NCBI GenBank assembly: GCA_022606425.2
Contig: JAHDVF020000742.1
Span: forward strand, 248,001 to 312,000
From: Lepidostoma basale
Lineage: Eukaryota > Arthropoda > Insecta > Trichoptera > Lepidostomatidae
Direction: 5' to 3'
DNA: 64,000 nucleotides
Shown: in pieces, positions 38,660-47,984 of the stretch
How the letters are laid out: the number at the start of each line of letters is the position of its first letter
Position numbering within the stretch: the first letter of the stretch is position 1
Made by a program: the position numbers and the translations under genes
The notes under the pieces: model-generated
The model's input: only the letters and a program-made list of their open reading frames with translations
Databases searched by the model: none
What the model was told of the DNA's origin: nothing

Positions 38660-39135
38660 AAAAAATAATGGACCACTACCCTATTCTTTCATGAAATATT
38701 CCTCTCACTACCACTTCATTCATATATCGTATCATGTACGCACGTCGATTTCTCCGACTCCTCACATGGCAGAAATTTAATATATGATTGATTTGATCAT
38801 GCCATGTTTTACTTGGACTTCCTATATTTATTGTTCTGCTTAAATTGTTAGCATATACATTCTGTAACTTTTTTCTTTATTCATTATTTTTATGTGTTCA
38901 AACCATTTTGATAAACCTCTTATTATTTTGTTTATAAAAATTTAATTTGCACTGTATTCACTTCTTATATTTACATTTGACACCATATTATATACAGATT
39001 ACCACACTGACGTCTGCGCGATCTCATTTCTTTTGCATTTATTTTAGTTTCATCCATTTTTTGCCACTTTCATGCTTCACTTAAATACATAAGGATCGAC
39101 ACAAGAACACCATTATGCACTGCCATCTATGAAAA
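38660..39135 (-). pseudogene. RTE-A LINE C-terminus
   Basis: A minus-strand copy from gttattacactgccatct (39105) to gggaaaaaataatggaccac. The very 3' end is missing. It forms an inverted pair with the preceding copy about 110 bp away. Confidence 0.7.
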
Positions 39136-39524
39136 TTTTATGCCTACTATTTTGTTGCTACTCCCCCAACCCGTTCAAAAAAGTACTCGCAATGTAATTT
39201 AATCACATATACGTTCATGTGGGTAGGTACAGCACATAAAATATGAATGTTCTGTGGGGTAAATTCATTATTTTTTGTGACATTTGATGCTTGTGTCTGT
39301 TTGCGCGTCAATTCATGAAAACCGTCTGATTGATGTTGTGTGGTGGAGTGTAGTTTTGACGCCTCAATGAATACTATTATTATGAATATGTGACCCCCTT
39401 CTAGGGCTGACCTGAATAGCACGACATTATTGAAATAGGGTTGGAGCGTACGCCGCTAACTGGGTTAAATAACGATTGAACCCATTGACACCATTTTACA
39501 CGGTATCATACTCAATTATGCGTT

Positions 39525-39740
39525 GTAATGTCCAAAAGAAGAATGTACAGATTGTGTCATAAGTGCGCGCGGCGAGAAATTGGAGCAAGTTATAGTTTAT
39601 TCCCTTCAGAGAGATGATTTGATATATGTGATGACATTTGATAATGCCTTAGAAGGGCGAAACATGTCATTCCCATAAAATATAACAAAACTTCTAGAAA
39701 ACTGACGTTTACATTCGTATTAATTACCTCCTAAATTGGT
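39525..39740 (+). mobile_element. RTE-A upstream scrap followed by hairpin-family 3' end
   Basis: 39530-39595 (aaaagaagaatgtacagat, gagaaattggagcaagtta) is the RTE-A region just upstream of the MYGSEAW part, seen on the minus strand at 43733-43830. 39600-39740 is a hairpin-family 3' end with taatgccttagaagggcgaa and acatgtcattcccataaaa. Confidence 0.55.
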
Positions 39741-39789
39741 TATGGAACGCTATCTGCTTGGTTCCTGTGTCTGCTTATTTTTCTTTCGG

Positions 39790-40110
39790 TGCCGTGTCAG
39801 GTCCCCCCAACATTGGCGATCACTGCAGCAAAGCCATTGTGCCACTTGGAACAGGTTCTGAACTCTTGTTATTACTGTCCACTATTTGAGGTGGCTCTAC
39901 GGATAGGCGGGCTGAAGTGGCGGAGGGCTGGTCATATCTGTCGGAACACCAACAGCCGATGGGGAAGACGAGTTCTGGAGTGGAGACCGCGTACAGGATT
40001 CCGTAGGGTTGGACGTACCCCTGCCCGCTGGACCGACGATCTGAAGAGGATTGCTGGACATGGATGGATGGGAGCGGCAATAGATAGAGGGCGGTGGCTG
40101 CCATTTTAGA
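39790..40110 (+). pseudogene. LINE-M scrap (minus) and LINE-C C-terminus (plus)
   Basis: 39790-39850 reads tgtcaggtccccccaacatt, the complement of the LINE-M end. From about 39890 the plus strand encodes RIGGLKWRRAGHICRNTNSR, WGRRVLEWRPRTGFRRVGRT and ARWTDDLKRIAGHGWMG, a LINE-C C-terminus in one frame. The final W..A..DR..W is altered and followed by a stop. Confidence 0.7.
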
Positions 40111-40114
40111 GATG

Positions 40115-40265
40115 GATGATGTCAGTGACCTTTGTCTTTTCTCTCACCTTATCGTTTCTGACTGTGTCTCTTAGGCTTATTTTAACATGGCTCTTTCCAT
40201 GGCTCTTTGGGTCACTCGCAGTTTCTCAGCACTTTGTTTGGACAAAGTCATAAGTCCGTACTCGA
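40115..40265 (-). pseudogene. LINE-C upstream fragment, opposite strand
   Basis: On the minus strand ggccatggaaagagccatg, agtgacccaaagagc-like and ttgtccaaacaaagtgctga correspond to 35595-35665 of the long LINE-C copy (TKGRETTSDPKGHGKSH). It is adjacent and inverted relative to the 39890 copy. Confidence 0.6.
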
Positions 40266-40269
40266 AACC

Positions 40270-41203
40270 ACCGGCCTACCCATGGCCACTCTTTGTCACT
40301 GCTCCTCGGTCTCCACCCATGACCTCGGCCCCTGTCCTATGTCCTACTACCTCCCTACCGGATAGTCAGGTCCAAATATCGGATCCAACCCATCACATCC
40401 TCCAAGATACCCTTCTCTTACCATCCAACGAAATCCAACCTCAAGATTCAAGAAAGAAGTTATCAACATCGGTGGAAAGAAAAAAATCCTGGCTGGGATT
40501 TCCAAGGTAAAAACAAGCGCGTAGTCGAATGCAACGTTGTGTCTAAATTTTAAAGTAATCGGTGAATAACATTGGAGATCGGTTAGGAACAAACGAATAT
40601 TTATATTTTTATTTATATAAATAAAGCAATCGGTTAATAACAAAATTTCAATGCAATCTGTTTTTTTTCTGTATGTTTTTTTTTCTATGCCTATAACCTT
40701 CGCGCAAGTGTAAGCATTAAGTTGACAAGTTTTATCGCAATGGGATGAACGGTATGGCAGCGCATAAAATATGAACAAACAAACATTGATTTTTATATGT
40801 TAGATGTGTATTAGTTACACAACATCGGTAAGAGAAGGTTAATGATGAAATAATAACTTTAAATACCGTTGCGTGTTGCGCCATCAAGAAGTAGTTTACA
40901 AAAATAATGGCTTCTGTAGAAACGTCGATAATGTTTATACAAATTCGGGCCTTTGTCTCTTGATCGATTTTATGTCTGAGTACTATTTTTAGTTCTGTTA
41001 CTCGGGACACGTTACACCGAGCATTCAGTGTACGCAAGTAAAGTTATGAATCAGGTGAAACGCGAGGCTCTTTGTGTGAATTTAGATTCTACGAAAAAAC
41101 CTAGTTTCAAGGAAAGACACTATGAATGAAATTTTGTTGTATTATGAGAAAATAACCGTTTTTAATTATTAGCTGTAGTTATCTTCTTTTTATTTTTTTA
41201 ATA
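40270..41203. other. Unassigned; GC-richer island 40270-40510
   Basis: 40265-40470 is clearly less AT-rich than its surroundings (ccaccggcctacccatggcc, cccctgtcctatgtcctact) and open on both strands (a 107-codon plus frame, a 143-codon minus frame). I recognise no protein family. 40520-41200 is AT-rich without supported features. Confidence 0.35.
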
Positions 41204-41204
41204 G

Positions 41205-41520
41205 ATCTGACGATCTGTGGCACAGAAACATTCTAGGACAGACTCATGTCTCTTGGGATAATGAGGAACCAGCTGTCCCTCCAGTCTTCCGGGTGGACGA
41301 TGTTCGGAGGGGATTTCGTAAGCAACTGTACATATATGCGAGTCTGTCACTATCCATTATGGCTACATGGTCTTTCAGTATCTTCTTCTGGATCCACTCC
41401 ACCGAACGATATTTGCGTTACGGACACGATCTTGGAGAGTTTTTCCAGTAATGGATCTTAGGACCTTCAACTCAGATGTTCTTAGCAGACCCTTCGTTCG
41501 TACAGTGTCGGCACGCGTCT
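41205..41520 (-). pseudogene. LINE-N fragment, longest copy
   Basis: cgatctgtggcacagaaaca, gtccctccagtcttccgggt, ctgtcactatccattatggc, ggatccactccaccgaac and agtgtcggcacgcgtctcta run in the order seen in an RTE-like LINE C-terminal region on the minus strand. The frame is broken, but the G.S.R..MTYAVETRADT-like segment near 41515 supports the call. Confidence 0.55.
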
Positions 41521-41689
41521 CTACAGCATATGTCATGATAGATCGCACGCATTTCTTTTAAATTCTGAGAATTTATAAGCTGTAGTTATGATACGTAAAA
41601 TACTCGTAATTCAATCTAAGCGTTGGAACATGTCTATTGTTTCTTGAAAATTGTTTAATTTGACATTTCAGACAAACCTCAATCTGTGT

Positions 41690-42045
41690 TCAATGTAGCA
41701 GCAAGACTCATTAAAGGCATTCCAAATATTCTCATATAACACAACATTTCAAGGAACTTTACTGGCTTAAAAGTCCAGAATGAATTCAGTATAAACACTG
41801 CTGGACAGTCTTCAAAGCGCTACATGGAATGGCACCAAGTGATATATCCGAACTCTTCGGCAATGGGAAGATTAATTGAAAAGCGTTGCCCTAGTACAAA
41901 TTTCGGGGATCGAGCCTTTGCAGTAGTCGGCCCATCAGCTTGGAACAATCTCCCTTCATACCTTAGATACATAAATGAACCGACAGATTTCAGATCTAAA
42001 CTGAAAATCCATATTTTTCATATTCCATACCCAATTTAAAACTTG
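41690..42045 (+). pseudogene. L2-J LINE C-terminus
   Basis: Fragments FNVAARLIKGIPN, then YWLKSPE and FKALHGMAP in changing frames, followed by FGDRAFAVVGPSAWNNLPSY and LRYINEPTDFRSKLKIHIF. This order (N..ARLI....W.....I..K......K.LHG.AP...F..RAF...GP..WN.LP) is the C-terminus of CR1/L2-type LINE polyproteins. It is followed directly by the palindrome made from its 3' UTR. Confidence 0.75.
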
Positions 42046-42062
42046 TATATTTTGTTTCTATT

Positions 42063-42265
42063 ATTTGTTCTATTATCGTACGATCACAAATATCAGATGC
42101 AGCGTTCATATTTCGATTTTTAGATTTAAAACACGTCTTAATGCGCCCTAACTAAAACTAACTAACTAAGTTTTAGTTAGGGCGCATTAAGACGTGTTTT
42201 AAATCTAAAACTCTAAATATGAACGCTGCATCTGATATTTGTGATCGTAAGATAATAGAACAAAT
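42063..42265. repeat. Near-perfect palindrome with ~98-bp arms
   Basis: The arms read attattgttct..cgatcaca-type sequence outward and ttagatttaaaacacgtctt, aatgcgccctaactaaaact inward, meeting at a ~7-bp centre near 42165. By eye only about three positions mismatch. The sequence is the L2-J 3' UTR (the partial copy at 42275-42372 has the same ttaaaacacgtctta), so two 3' UTRs are fused head to head. Confidence 0.85.
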
Positions 42266-42274
42266 TACAGAAAG

Positions 42275-42372
42275 AAAAAAAAAGATTTTTAGATTTAAAA
42301 CACGTCTTAATTCGCCCTTGAGGTGATAACATCACAAAAAGCATTCAATTATTATTATTATTATTATTTAAT
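42275..42372 (+). mobile_element. L2-J 3' UTR with (ATT)n tail
   Basis: agatttaaaacacgtcttaa, cgcccttgaggtgataacat and the tail attattattattattatta. The same 3' end, with gcgcccttgagatgagtaat, is at 45370-45455. Confidence 0.75.
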
Positions 42373-42399
42373 TTGACAGAAAAGGATGACCGAGTCGAT

Positions 42400-42718
42400 A
42401 GAAAGAAACTATGGGGGTCTTGGCCGAGTATAGAGTGGATACAGAGTTGATACCCGCGGTTGCATCCCTTTATGAAGAAAGCACTGCTTGTATCAGACCA
42501 AAAAAAGCGACAAATGCTTCAAATTTCGTGGATCGCGCTTTTGCGTCTCGGGACCGGTGGCGTGGAACAGGCTGCCATACAATATCCGCAATCAAGACAA
42601 CGAATGAGTATTCAGAAACTCTCTTAAAACTTTTATTTTTCAGAGAAGCCTTCCGGACAAAGAGCGCCCTTGAAGTGAATCCCTCAAAAATCAACATTAT
42701 CATCATCATCATCAAAAA
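42400..42718 (+). pseudogene. L2/CR1-like LINE C-terminus with (ATC)n tail
   Basis: NFVDRAFAS then, after a frame change, a W-N-R-L-P equivalent (tggaacaggctgccatacaa), NNEYSETLLKLLF and gaatccctcaaaaatcaaca ending in tatcatcatcatcatc. It is a different subfamily from 41690, because the tail is ATC. Confidence 0.65.
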
Positions 42719-42719
42719 T

Positions 42720-42860
42720 TGTTGGAATAAAAAATGTGGCGTTCCATCCTCTTTGCCTCGTGACGTGATGGTAAGTTATTAACTAACTAACTAACCATCA
42801 CGCCATTCTCTCTGCCGACCCCTACGGGGAAACGGCGTGATGGTTTGTTGTTGTTGTCAT
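42720..42860. mobile_element. RTE-A 3' ends, tail-to-tail
   Basis: 42725-42780 is a plus-strand 3' end (ggcgttccatcctctttgcc) with ttatt tail. It meets a minus-strand aactaactaactaaccatca and then a plus-strand cccctacggggaaacggcgt with gttgttgttg. Three partial 3' ends lie within 140 bp. Confidence 0.6.
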
Positions 42861-42985
42861 TAAGATTTTTTGAACACATAGAATGAAGAAAGAATTAGGA
42901 ATTATCTTCTCCTTAGCACATGATCTAAAGTCTTTTTTAAATATTAATATCCATTATTTCGAAAATATTGATATTTTAACAGATA

Positions 42986-43627
42986 CTAACTAACTAACCA
43001 TCACGCCATTTCCCCGGAGGGGTAGGCAGAGAGGATGGATCGCCACAATGCCCTGTCCTGGTATACCTCTCGGGCTTCCTCTACATTCATACATCGTACC
43101 ATGCACGCACGTCGATTATTCCGACTTCGAAAGTGGCCGCCTTTTAGTAATTGATTAATTTGGTCATGCCATATTTTCCTCGGTCGTCCTCGGCTTCTTT
43201 TCCCACTCACGCTGCTTGTGTACAAATTTTTAACCATTCTACTTTCATCCATTCGTTCCATATGTCCAAACCATCTCAGGGATCCTTTTTTAATTTTATT
43301 CATGACGCAGTCATCTGCCTTACATTTCTTTCTTATTTCATCGTTCGGTATTCTATCATACAAAGTTTTCCCGCACATTCTTCTTAGTGATCTCATTTCT
43401 ACGGCGTTTATTCTGCTTTCATCCTTATTTTGCCAGTTCCAAGCTTCACTTCCATACATGAGGGTTGGCACTAGAACTCCATTGTGTACTGCCATCTTTG
43501 CTTTTGTGGATATATTTCTATTATATTTGCAGTAATGACTTTGAGTGCGCCATTTATTTTATTCCCAGCACCTACCCTTATTTCGATGTCTTTCTCCATT
43601 TTTCCGTCTCGTGCAAACATGCTTCCC
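42986..43627 (-). pseudogene. RTE-A LINE, best-preserved C-terminus
   Basis: A 164-codon uninterrupted minus-strand frame (43495-43001) reads MAVHNGVLVPTLMYGSEAWN, the RSLRRMCGKTLYDRIPNDEI and KADDCVMNKIKKGSLRWFGH parts, ERMDESRMVKNLYTSSVSGK, RGRPRKIWHDQINQLLKGGH and RRACMVRCMNVEEAREVYQD, and ends LWRSILSAYPSGEMA. It then has a (TTAG)n tail. This is the post-RT domain of an RTE-like endonuclease/RT protein. It continues upstream at 43737-43830 after a SINE insertion. It is the reference copy for the family in this window. Confidence 0.85.
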
Positions 43628-43736
43628 TAAAAAAAAAAAAAACTAACTAACCATCACGCCGTCTCCCCGAAAGGGTAGGCAGAAAGAATGGACTGTCACA
43701 CTTTTACTGATGCGGCACTCCATCCTTCTCTTTCAT
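43628..43736 (-). mobile_element. SINE-L insertion with RTE-A-like tail, 10-bp duplication
   Basis: A 109-bp insert in RTE-A flanked by catgcttccc at 43618-43627 and 43737-43746. On the minus strand it starts gaaagagaaggatggagtgc, cgcatcagtaaaag, then the last ~65 bp of RTE-A (gtgtgacagtccattctttc to ggttagttag) and a T-run. Longer copies are at 44548-44735 and 62236-62390. It is a LINE-tailed SINE. Confidence 0.75.
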
Positions 43737-43832
43737 CATGCTTCCCAGATACGTAAATTCAGTAACTTGCTCCAATTTCTCACCCATCGCACTTATATCA
43801 CAAATCGGCATACATTCTTCTTTCTAAGTAAG
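43737..43832 (-). pseudogene. RTE-A, upstream part of the split copy
   Basis: catgcttcccagatacgtaa, acttgctccaatttctcacc and ggcatacattcttctttct: the region encoding the segment between the RT core and MYGSEAW. It resumes after the SINE-L insertion. Confidence 0.75.
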
Positions 43833-43834
43833 TT

Positions 43835-44262
43835 ATTAAGTAATTTTAATGGAGTTTTTACATAGAAGAAAATGGTGGTTCACTACAAGTGTCTACTTAT
43901 ACGGGTCCGACACGTCAAATCAAACATATCATATTTCAGATTGACATTAACCCGATTCTTGGTGAACAGCATTAATCACACGCACGTCATTAGGAGCTCC
44001 TCCGACCTCCAGCCCCGCTCTTCCTGGTATTCCTCCTTTGTGCAACCCAACACCCCGAGAAGACAGAGATTCTACGAAATTCACGCTTAGTAGATATCAC
44101 GGAATGAGCGAGCGACTTTTCAAACTTCTTCGAATACTTAAATGTCAGTTCGGATGACAGCTAAAACCAGATGAAATGACGTCTGTAAATATGTAAACGT
44201 ATTATAAAAATACGTAACCATATTATATTACATATCCACGTTTGTATTTCGTCCATGAGGAA
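43835..44262. other. No recognised feature
   Basis: A 72-codon plus-strand frame (43872-44090) is present without recognisable motif. No repeats. Confidence 0.4.
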
Positions 44263-44264
44263 AT

Positions 44265-44335
44265 ACAGTAATACTTTAACTTGGACTTGGACTTGGATAT
44301 TTTGGTAAAGAGCTGAAGCTCTAGATTTAATTTTT
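44265..44335 (+). mobile_element. Foldback element trace
   Basis: ttggacttggacttggatat and gagctgaagctcta recall the first 50 bp of the 21.6 kb foldback arm. Short and diverged. Confidence 0.4.
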
Positions 44336-44547
44336 CTGAATTCTTCTCATTTTTAACATTATTATTTTGATGACTTATATTTTAAGCACGCCGTTTTGTA
44401 AAATCAATTACTCCAAGGACGCACTAGGAAATGACTGACCGAACAGTGCAGTTTCTATCCTTACACCTCATACTAACATGGAGACTATTCCACGCCAACG
44501 GACCTGCAACACCAGCTGTCATATTAAACATAAAAAAATGTTTTTTT

Positions 44548-44735
44548 TTAACTAACTAACTAACCATCACGCCGTCTCCCCGAAAGTGTAGGCAGAAAGA
44601 ATGGACTGTCACACTTTTACTGATGCGGCACTCCATTCTTCTCTTTTCGCTCCGCGGGAGACGCGGTGTGATGGGTTGCGAACCTCATCGCCACCAATAG
44701 GCATCTCCCGCTATTACATCTCCCTATATTAATTT
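44548..44735 (-). mobile_element. SINE-L, fuller copy
   Basis: Minus strand: cgggagatgcctattggtgg, cgatgaggttcgcaaccc (a box B-like ggttcgcaacc), a GC-rich gcgtctcccgcggagc patch, aagagaagaatggagtgccg, then the RTE-A-like 3' end and a (GTTA)3 tail followed by T/A runs. The 5' limit near 44735 is estimated from the match to 62390. Confidence 0.7.
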
Positions 44736-44739
44736 TATT

Positions 44740-44950
44740 TTTTAAATTACGAAATGTCAAAAACACACTTCGCCTGCCACTTGTAACACTATCATACTTG
44801 TGAAGACTTGTACTCAAGCGTTGTTGGCACACGCGCGTAACCCTAACGGTTTGTAATGTTTTTTTTTTAACTTTCATAAATTGGTAATTGCGTAGATTTT
44901 TTTTTGTATACAACAGGGTATTTTCGCTATTGATTCTCACAACGTGTATT
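44740..44950. other. No recognised feature
   Basis: AT-rich with a poly-T run. A 125-codon minus frame over 44617-44994 crosses the SINE and has no recognisable motif. Confidence 0.4.
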
Positions 44951-44979
44951 TGGTATGTACAATCGTCATTTTCTTCTAC

Positions 44980-45118
44980 ACTCTGGTGTGACAATCACAC
45001 TGGTATCTTCCTATATCACTCCAGAGACAGTGTGACAATCACACTGGTATAGCCGGGAATCGAACCCGGGTCCTTCGGTATAGCAGTCATAGCTCATGCC
45101 ACAATGCCACGAAGGTCG
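44980..45118 (-). mobile_element. tRNA-derived SINE (copy 3)
   Basis: Minus strand head acgaccttcgtggcattgtg, box B gggttcgattcccggctata and the hairpin cagtgtgattgtcacactg. The hairpin block is present twice (44985-45003 and 45027-45045), so the body carries a short tandem duplication. The remaining body is truncated. Confidence 0.75.
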
Positions 45119-45119
45119 T

Positions 45120-45368
45120 CAGCAATAATAATATGTTTTGAGGGATTTTGGATGAATCTCTGTAATTTATCTTTTCGGAGATCTTTGTAGTCAGCAGACT
45201 GTAGCGATCTCAGAAACGTCGGTCGAAAAGGACAAGTTAACAAAGACGGATATACTCAAAATCCGAAAAAAACATAAAACATTATTTTTGTTTTGTTATA
45301 ATACTTTGATTAAGGTCCGGTGGTAATGAAACCAGTTAGTTCTAAAAATATAAATATAGTAGTGAATT
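45120..45368. other. No recognised feature
   Basis: 45170-45260 (tttcggagatctttgtagtc, tcagaaacgtcggtcgaaaa) looks like an old repeat but has no second copy here. No frame. Confidence 0.4.
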
Positions 45369-45369
45369 G

Positions 45370-45455
45370 CATCTTCTACAGCGCCCTTGAGATGAGTAAT
45401 TCATAAAAATGGCGCTTTATAAATTATCCAATTTATTATTATTATTATTATGAAA
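45370..45455 (+). mobile_element. L2-J 3' UTR with (ATT)n tail
   Basis: tctacagcgcccttgagatg, aatggcgctttataaatta and the tail ttattattattattatta. Matches the 42.3 kb 3' end. Confidence 0.7.
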
Positions 45456-45584
45456 ACAAAATACATCCGTGTTATTTTTAATTTTGAAATACACAATATT
45501 TTTAGTAATTACCATTTTACTTTTCTATTTTTAGGAACAGTTTCGTCTTTTAATATTATTATTATTATTTTGGCGAGTCACTTC

Positions 45585-45807
45585 GTACATCATTACAGCG
45601 CGAGCCAAATCGATGTAAAGTGTATAGATGTCATATTGATTCTCATGACAAAGATAGGCAGCTAATCTATCGCCATCTTTCAGTGTCATGTGAATTATTC
45701 ATTAAACCAAAGACAGTGTGACAATCACACTGCCATCATCGAGAATCGAACCCGGAACATTCGGTGTGGCACTCAAAGATTTTGCCAATCAGCCACGAAG
45801 TTCGTCA
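45585..45807 (-). mobile_element. tRNA-derived SINE, most complete copy
   Basis: Head at 45807-45740 (minus): cttcgtggctgattggcaa, gggttcgattctcgatgatg. Then the hairpin cagtgtgattgtcacactgt, then a body (gctgcctatctttgtcatga, acatcgatttggctcgcgct). Body and head match 18220-18415. Box A is diverged by an insertion, so this copy is probably not transcribed. Confidence 0.8.
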
Positions 45808-45809
45808 AT

Positions 45810-46058
45810 TATACAACGCCAACTAAATGTCTATCGCGCTATTCACATAAAATTATTTTATTAGTTCTACTAATCAACATAGTAACAAACAACCAACAGG
45901 ACCACAGAAACAGTAACTTAGTAACAGATACATTATATTTATTTTTGATATCTTGAAATTTGTTTAAAATTAATCTACATGTACGTATACAAAACTTAAA
46001 TCAAATTAGTTAAGTTATAGTGATGTTGGCATGTTAGTTTATTCATTGATTATTTTAA
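45810..46058. other. No recognised feature
   Basis: AT-rich, no supported feature. Confidence 0.5.
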
Positions 46059-46059
46059 T

Positions 46060-46215
46060 GTTAATTTTTATTTTTTTATACACTTTGTTTATACCACACT
46101 TACATTAAAAAAAAAAAAATTACATAGACATGTTTCGGACAACCAGTCCCTTTTCCAGTGATACACATTATAAAGATACATATTTAAAAAAAATTACATG
46201 ATCTGACAGATGTTA
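46060..46215 (-). mobile_element. HHL 3' end, TTGTCC subfamily
   Basis: Minus strand: cactggaaaagggactggtt, gtccgaaacatgtctatg and an outward aatgtaagtgtggtataaac tail. The sister copy at 63870-64000 has the better core (CTGAAGA). No head-to-head partner within 150 bp. Confidence 0.55.
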
Positions 46216-46496
46216 TAAAGATTTATTTTGGAACGTTTATGCTTTTGTTATAACAAATATTATGATTCAATTTAAAATTTAAAATAATAATTTAAAGTTC
46301 TTATTGGGGTTCAGGTAATTACTTACCACAGAGGAAATAAATCAAAGATTGGAATTGACTTTAAATTTATTTAATTATTTTTCATATTTTCAGTATTTAT
46401 AATTGCTTTTTTAATTTCTAAAATTTCGAGATTGCTCAAAGTTATATTTCTATTTTTAACGTGCAAATAAAGATAATGGCGTTAAAATATTGCAAT
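46216..46496. other. No recognised feature
   Basis: AT-rich, no supported feature. Confidence 0.5.
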
Positions 46497-46497
46497 A

Positions 46498-46712
46498 AGT
46501 GTAAGACAGAGGAAGACATGGCATGACCAAATTAATCAAATTAAAAAAAAACAAACATGTTAAAAGTCGGAACAATTGACTGGGTGTATGAGTCGCTGTA
46601 TGAATGTAGTGAAAACTAGGGAGGTGTGTCAGGATAGAGTAGTGTGGCGGTCCATTCTCTCTGCCTACCCTTCCGGGTAAACAGCGTGATGATGTTGTTG
46701 TTGTTATTAGTA
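46498..46712 (+). pseudogene. RTE-A 3' end, (GTT)n tail interrupted by a pogo-type MITE
   Basis: gtgtaagacagaggaagaca to gtttccgggtaaacagcgtg with tail gatgttgttgttgttatt. The tail ends exactly at the TA target of the MITE that follows. Confidence 0.75.
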
Positions 46713-47067
46713 CAGTAGAGTCTCGGTTATCCGACCTTCGGTTATTCGATCTTCCGAGTTATCCGACCTACCGGGGCAATGCCCCTTTCCTTTACCCGAC
46801 TGCACGCATTATATTCGCGCGCTAGGCGACAGTCCTCAGTGCTTACGTAGCTCTTTCGCATGTTTTATTAGTTTGCCGTAAGTGCATTTTGATGTTTTAG
46901 TTCGTTACATTCAGTTATGTTACATGAACATATTTGAAAAGTTTTCGATGTGCAAATAAAATTAACACATTTTCAATGTCGTTTTTATCATTTTCCGTGT
47001 TATCCGACCTTTTCGCTTATCCGACCTTGCCGCGGCCGGTTTAGGTCGGATAATCGAGACTCTACTG
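46713..47067. mobile_element. Pogo/Tigger-type MITE (355 bp)
   Basis: Terminal repeats cagtagagtctcggttatcc and its complement ggataatcgagactctactg, flanked by TA (46711-46712 and 47068-47069). CAGT..AGTCTCG.TTATCCGACC-like ends are typical of pogo/Tigger DNA transposons. Sub-terminal ttatccgacctt repeats occur at both ends. The interior is non-coding, and no DDE domain is present. Confidence 0.85.
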
Positions 47068-47069
47068 TA

Positions 47070-47390
47070 TAACTATTACACCACTTTGAAAACTTCAATG
47101 TGGTTCTAACAAAAGAAGTATTGAATACCAGAACAAACATTCATAATTGTCAATCTGTGTACTGTTTGCAGCATCAGACTGCATTAAAGCAGCCAATAAA
47201 TTACCGAGAACGAGGTAGTTACGCAATTAAATACATCATTGGCTGAATAGAAATTCCATTCATGAACAATGATTTCATCGCGTGGACTCGCATACATAGG
47301 GTAAAGTGCAAAAAAGTTCAATCAGACATAGTTTGAATCAAATGACTTCGAAAGTTTTAAATCACCAAGAAAATGTTAAGTGAACATTTC
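47070..47390. other. No recognised feature
   Basis: AT-rich, no supported frame or repeat. Confidence 0.45.
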
Positions 47391-47392
47391 TG

Positions 47393-47605
47393 AGGATTAA
47401 TTGTATCTCAATAGAGACGAAGATGTAAATTATTTGTCAGACGTGGTGTCGTAAGAAGGGCGGAATGGTGAATGTTCTTAAACATAAAGTGATCACTTAA
47501 CCCAACCAATGACAGGTCATAAATCCTGTAAACGCCTCGACTACCATATTCTGATTCCAAATAATTTACATCTTGGTCTCTATTGAGATACAATTAATCC
47601 TTAAA
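47393..47605. mobile_element. MITE-K, short complete copy (213 bp)
   Basis: Inverted ends ggattaattgtatctcaata and tattgagatacaattaatcc, continuing as gagac.aagatgtaaattatt for about 44 bp. The interior (gtcagacgtggtgtcgtaag, caaccaatgacaggtcataa) is the family core. The target duplication is not clear; TTAA-like sequence lies inside the ends. Confidence 0.75.
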
Positions 47606-47736
47606 AATGATTAACCCGCAATGGGTAAAAATCCAGTATTTGTCTATAAGTATTTGTATACATAAAAACAAATTGAACATTTCTGATTTTACCGATAAAT
47701 TCATGCATTGGTGAAATAATTTTCAAAAGGAAAATA

Positions 47737-47924
47737 CAGTCGAACTCGGTTATTACGATCATGGAAATAGCGAGATCTCGGATGTAACGAGGAAGCAGAT
47801 ACTTCATGTCTTCATGTGATGATTTGTAAGCAGTAAAAAAACCTATTATCTGATATAACGAGTAATGCTTATAACGAGCACATTTTTATGGTCCCATCTT
47901 CCACATAATAACCATGTTCGACTG
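47737..47924. mobile_element. Second pogo-type MITE (188 bp)
   Basis: Ends cagtcgaactcggttattac and its imperfect complement ataataaccatgttcgactg, with TA at 47735-47736 and 47925-47926. It contains repeated ataacgag-like motifs. The termini resemble those at 46713, but it is a different family. Confidence 0.75.
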
Positions 47925-47984
47925 TACTCCAAATATTGGAAAGTATTCTGTCTCATTAGTGTCGTACTTGTTTACGTGTTACTA

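Noticed and set aside
40347..40778. 143-codon minus-strand frame as a host gene
   Set aside because: Only half of it lies in the GC-richer island, the rest is AT-rich. No recognisable motif and no splice or promoter evidence that I can judge.
42986..43500. 164-codon frame as a host gene
   Set aside because: It is the RTE-A C-terminus: about 30 degenerate copies of the same sequence lie in this window.
44617..44994. 125-codon minus-strand frame
   Set aside because: It crosses SINE-L and unrelated sequence and has no conserved motif.
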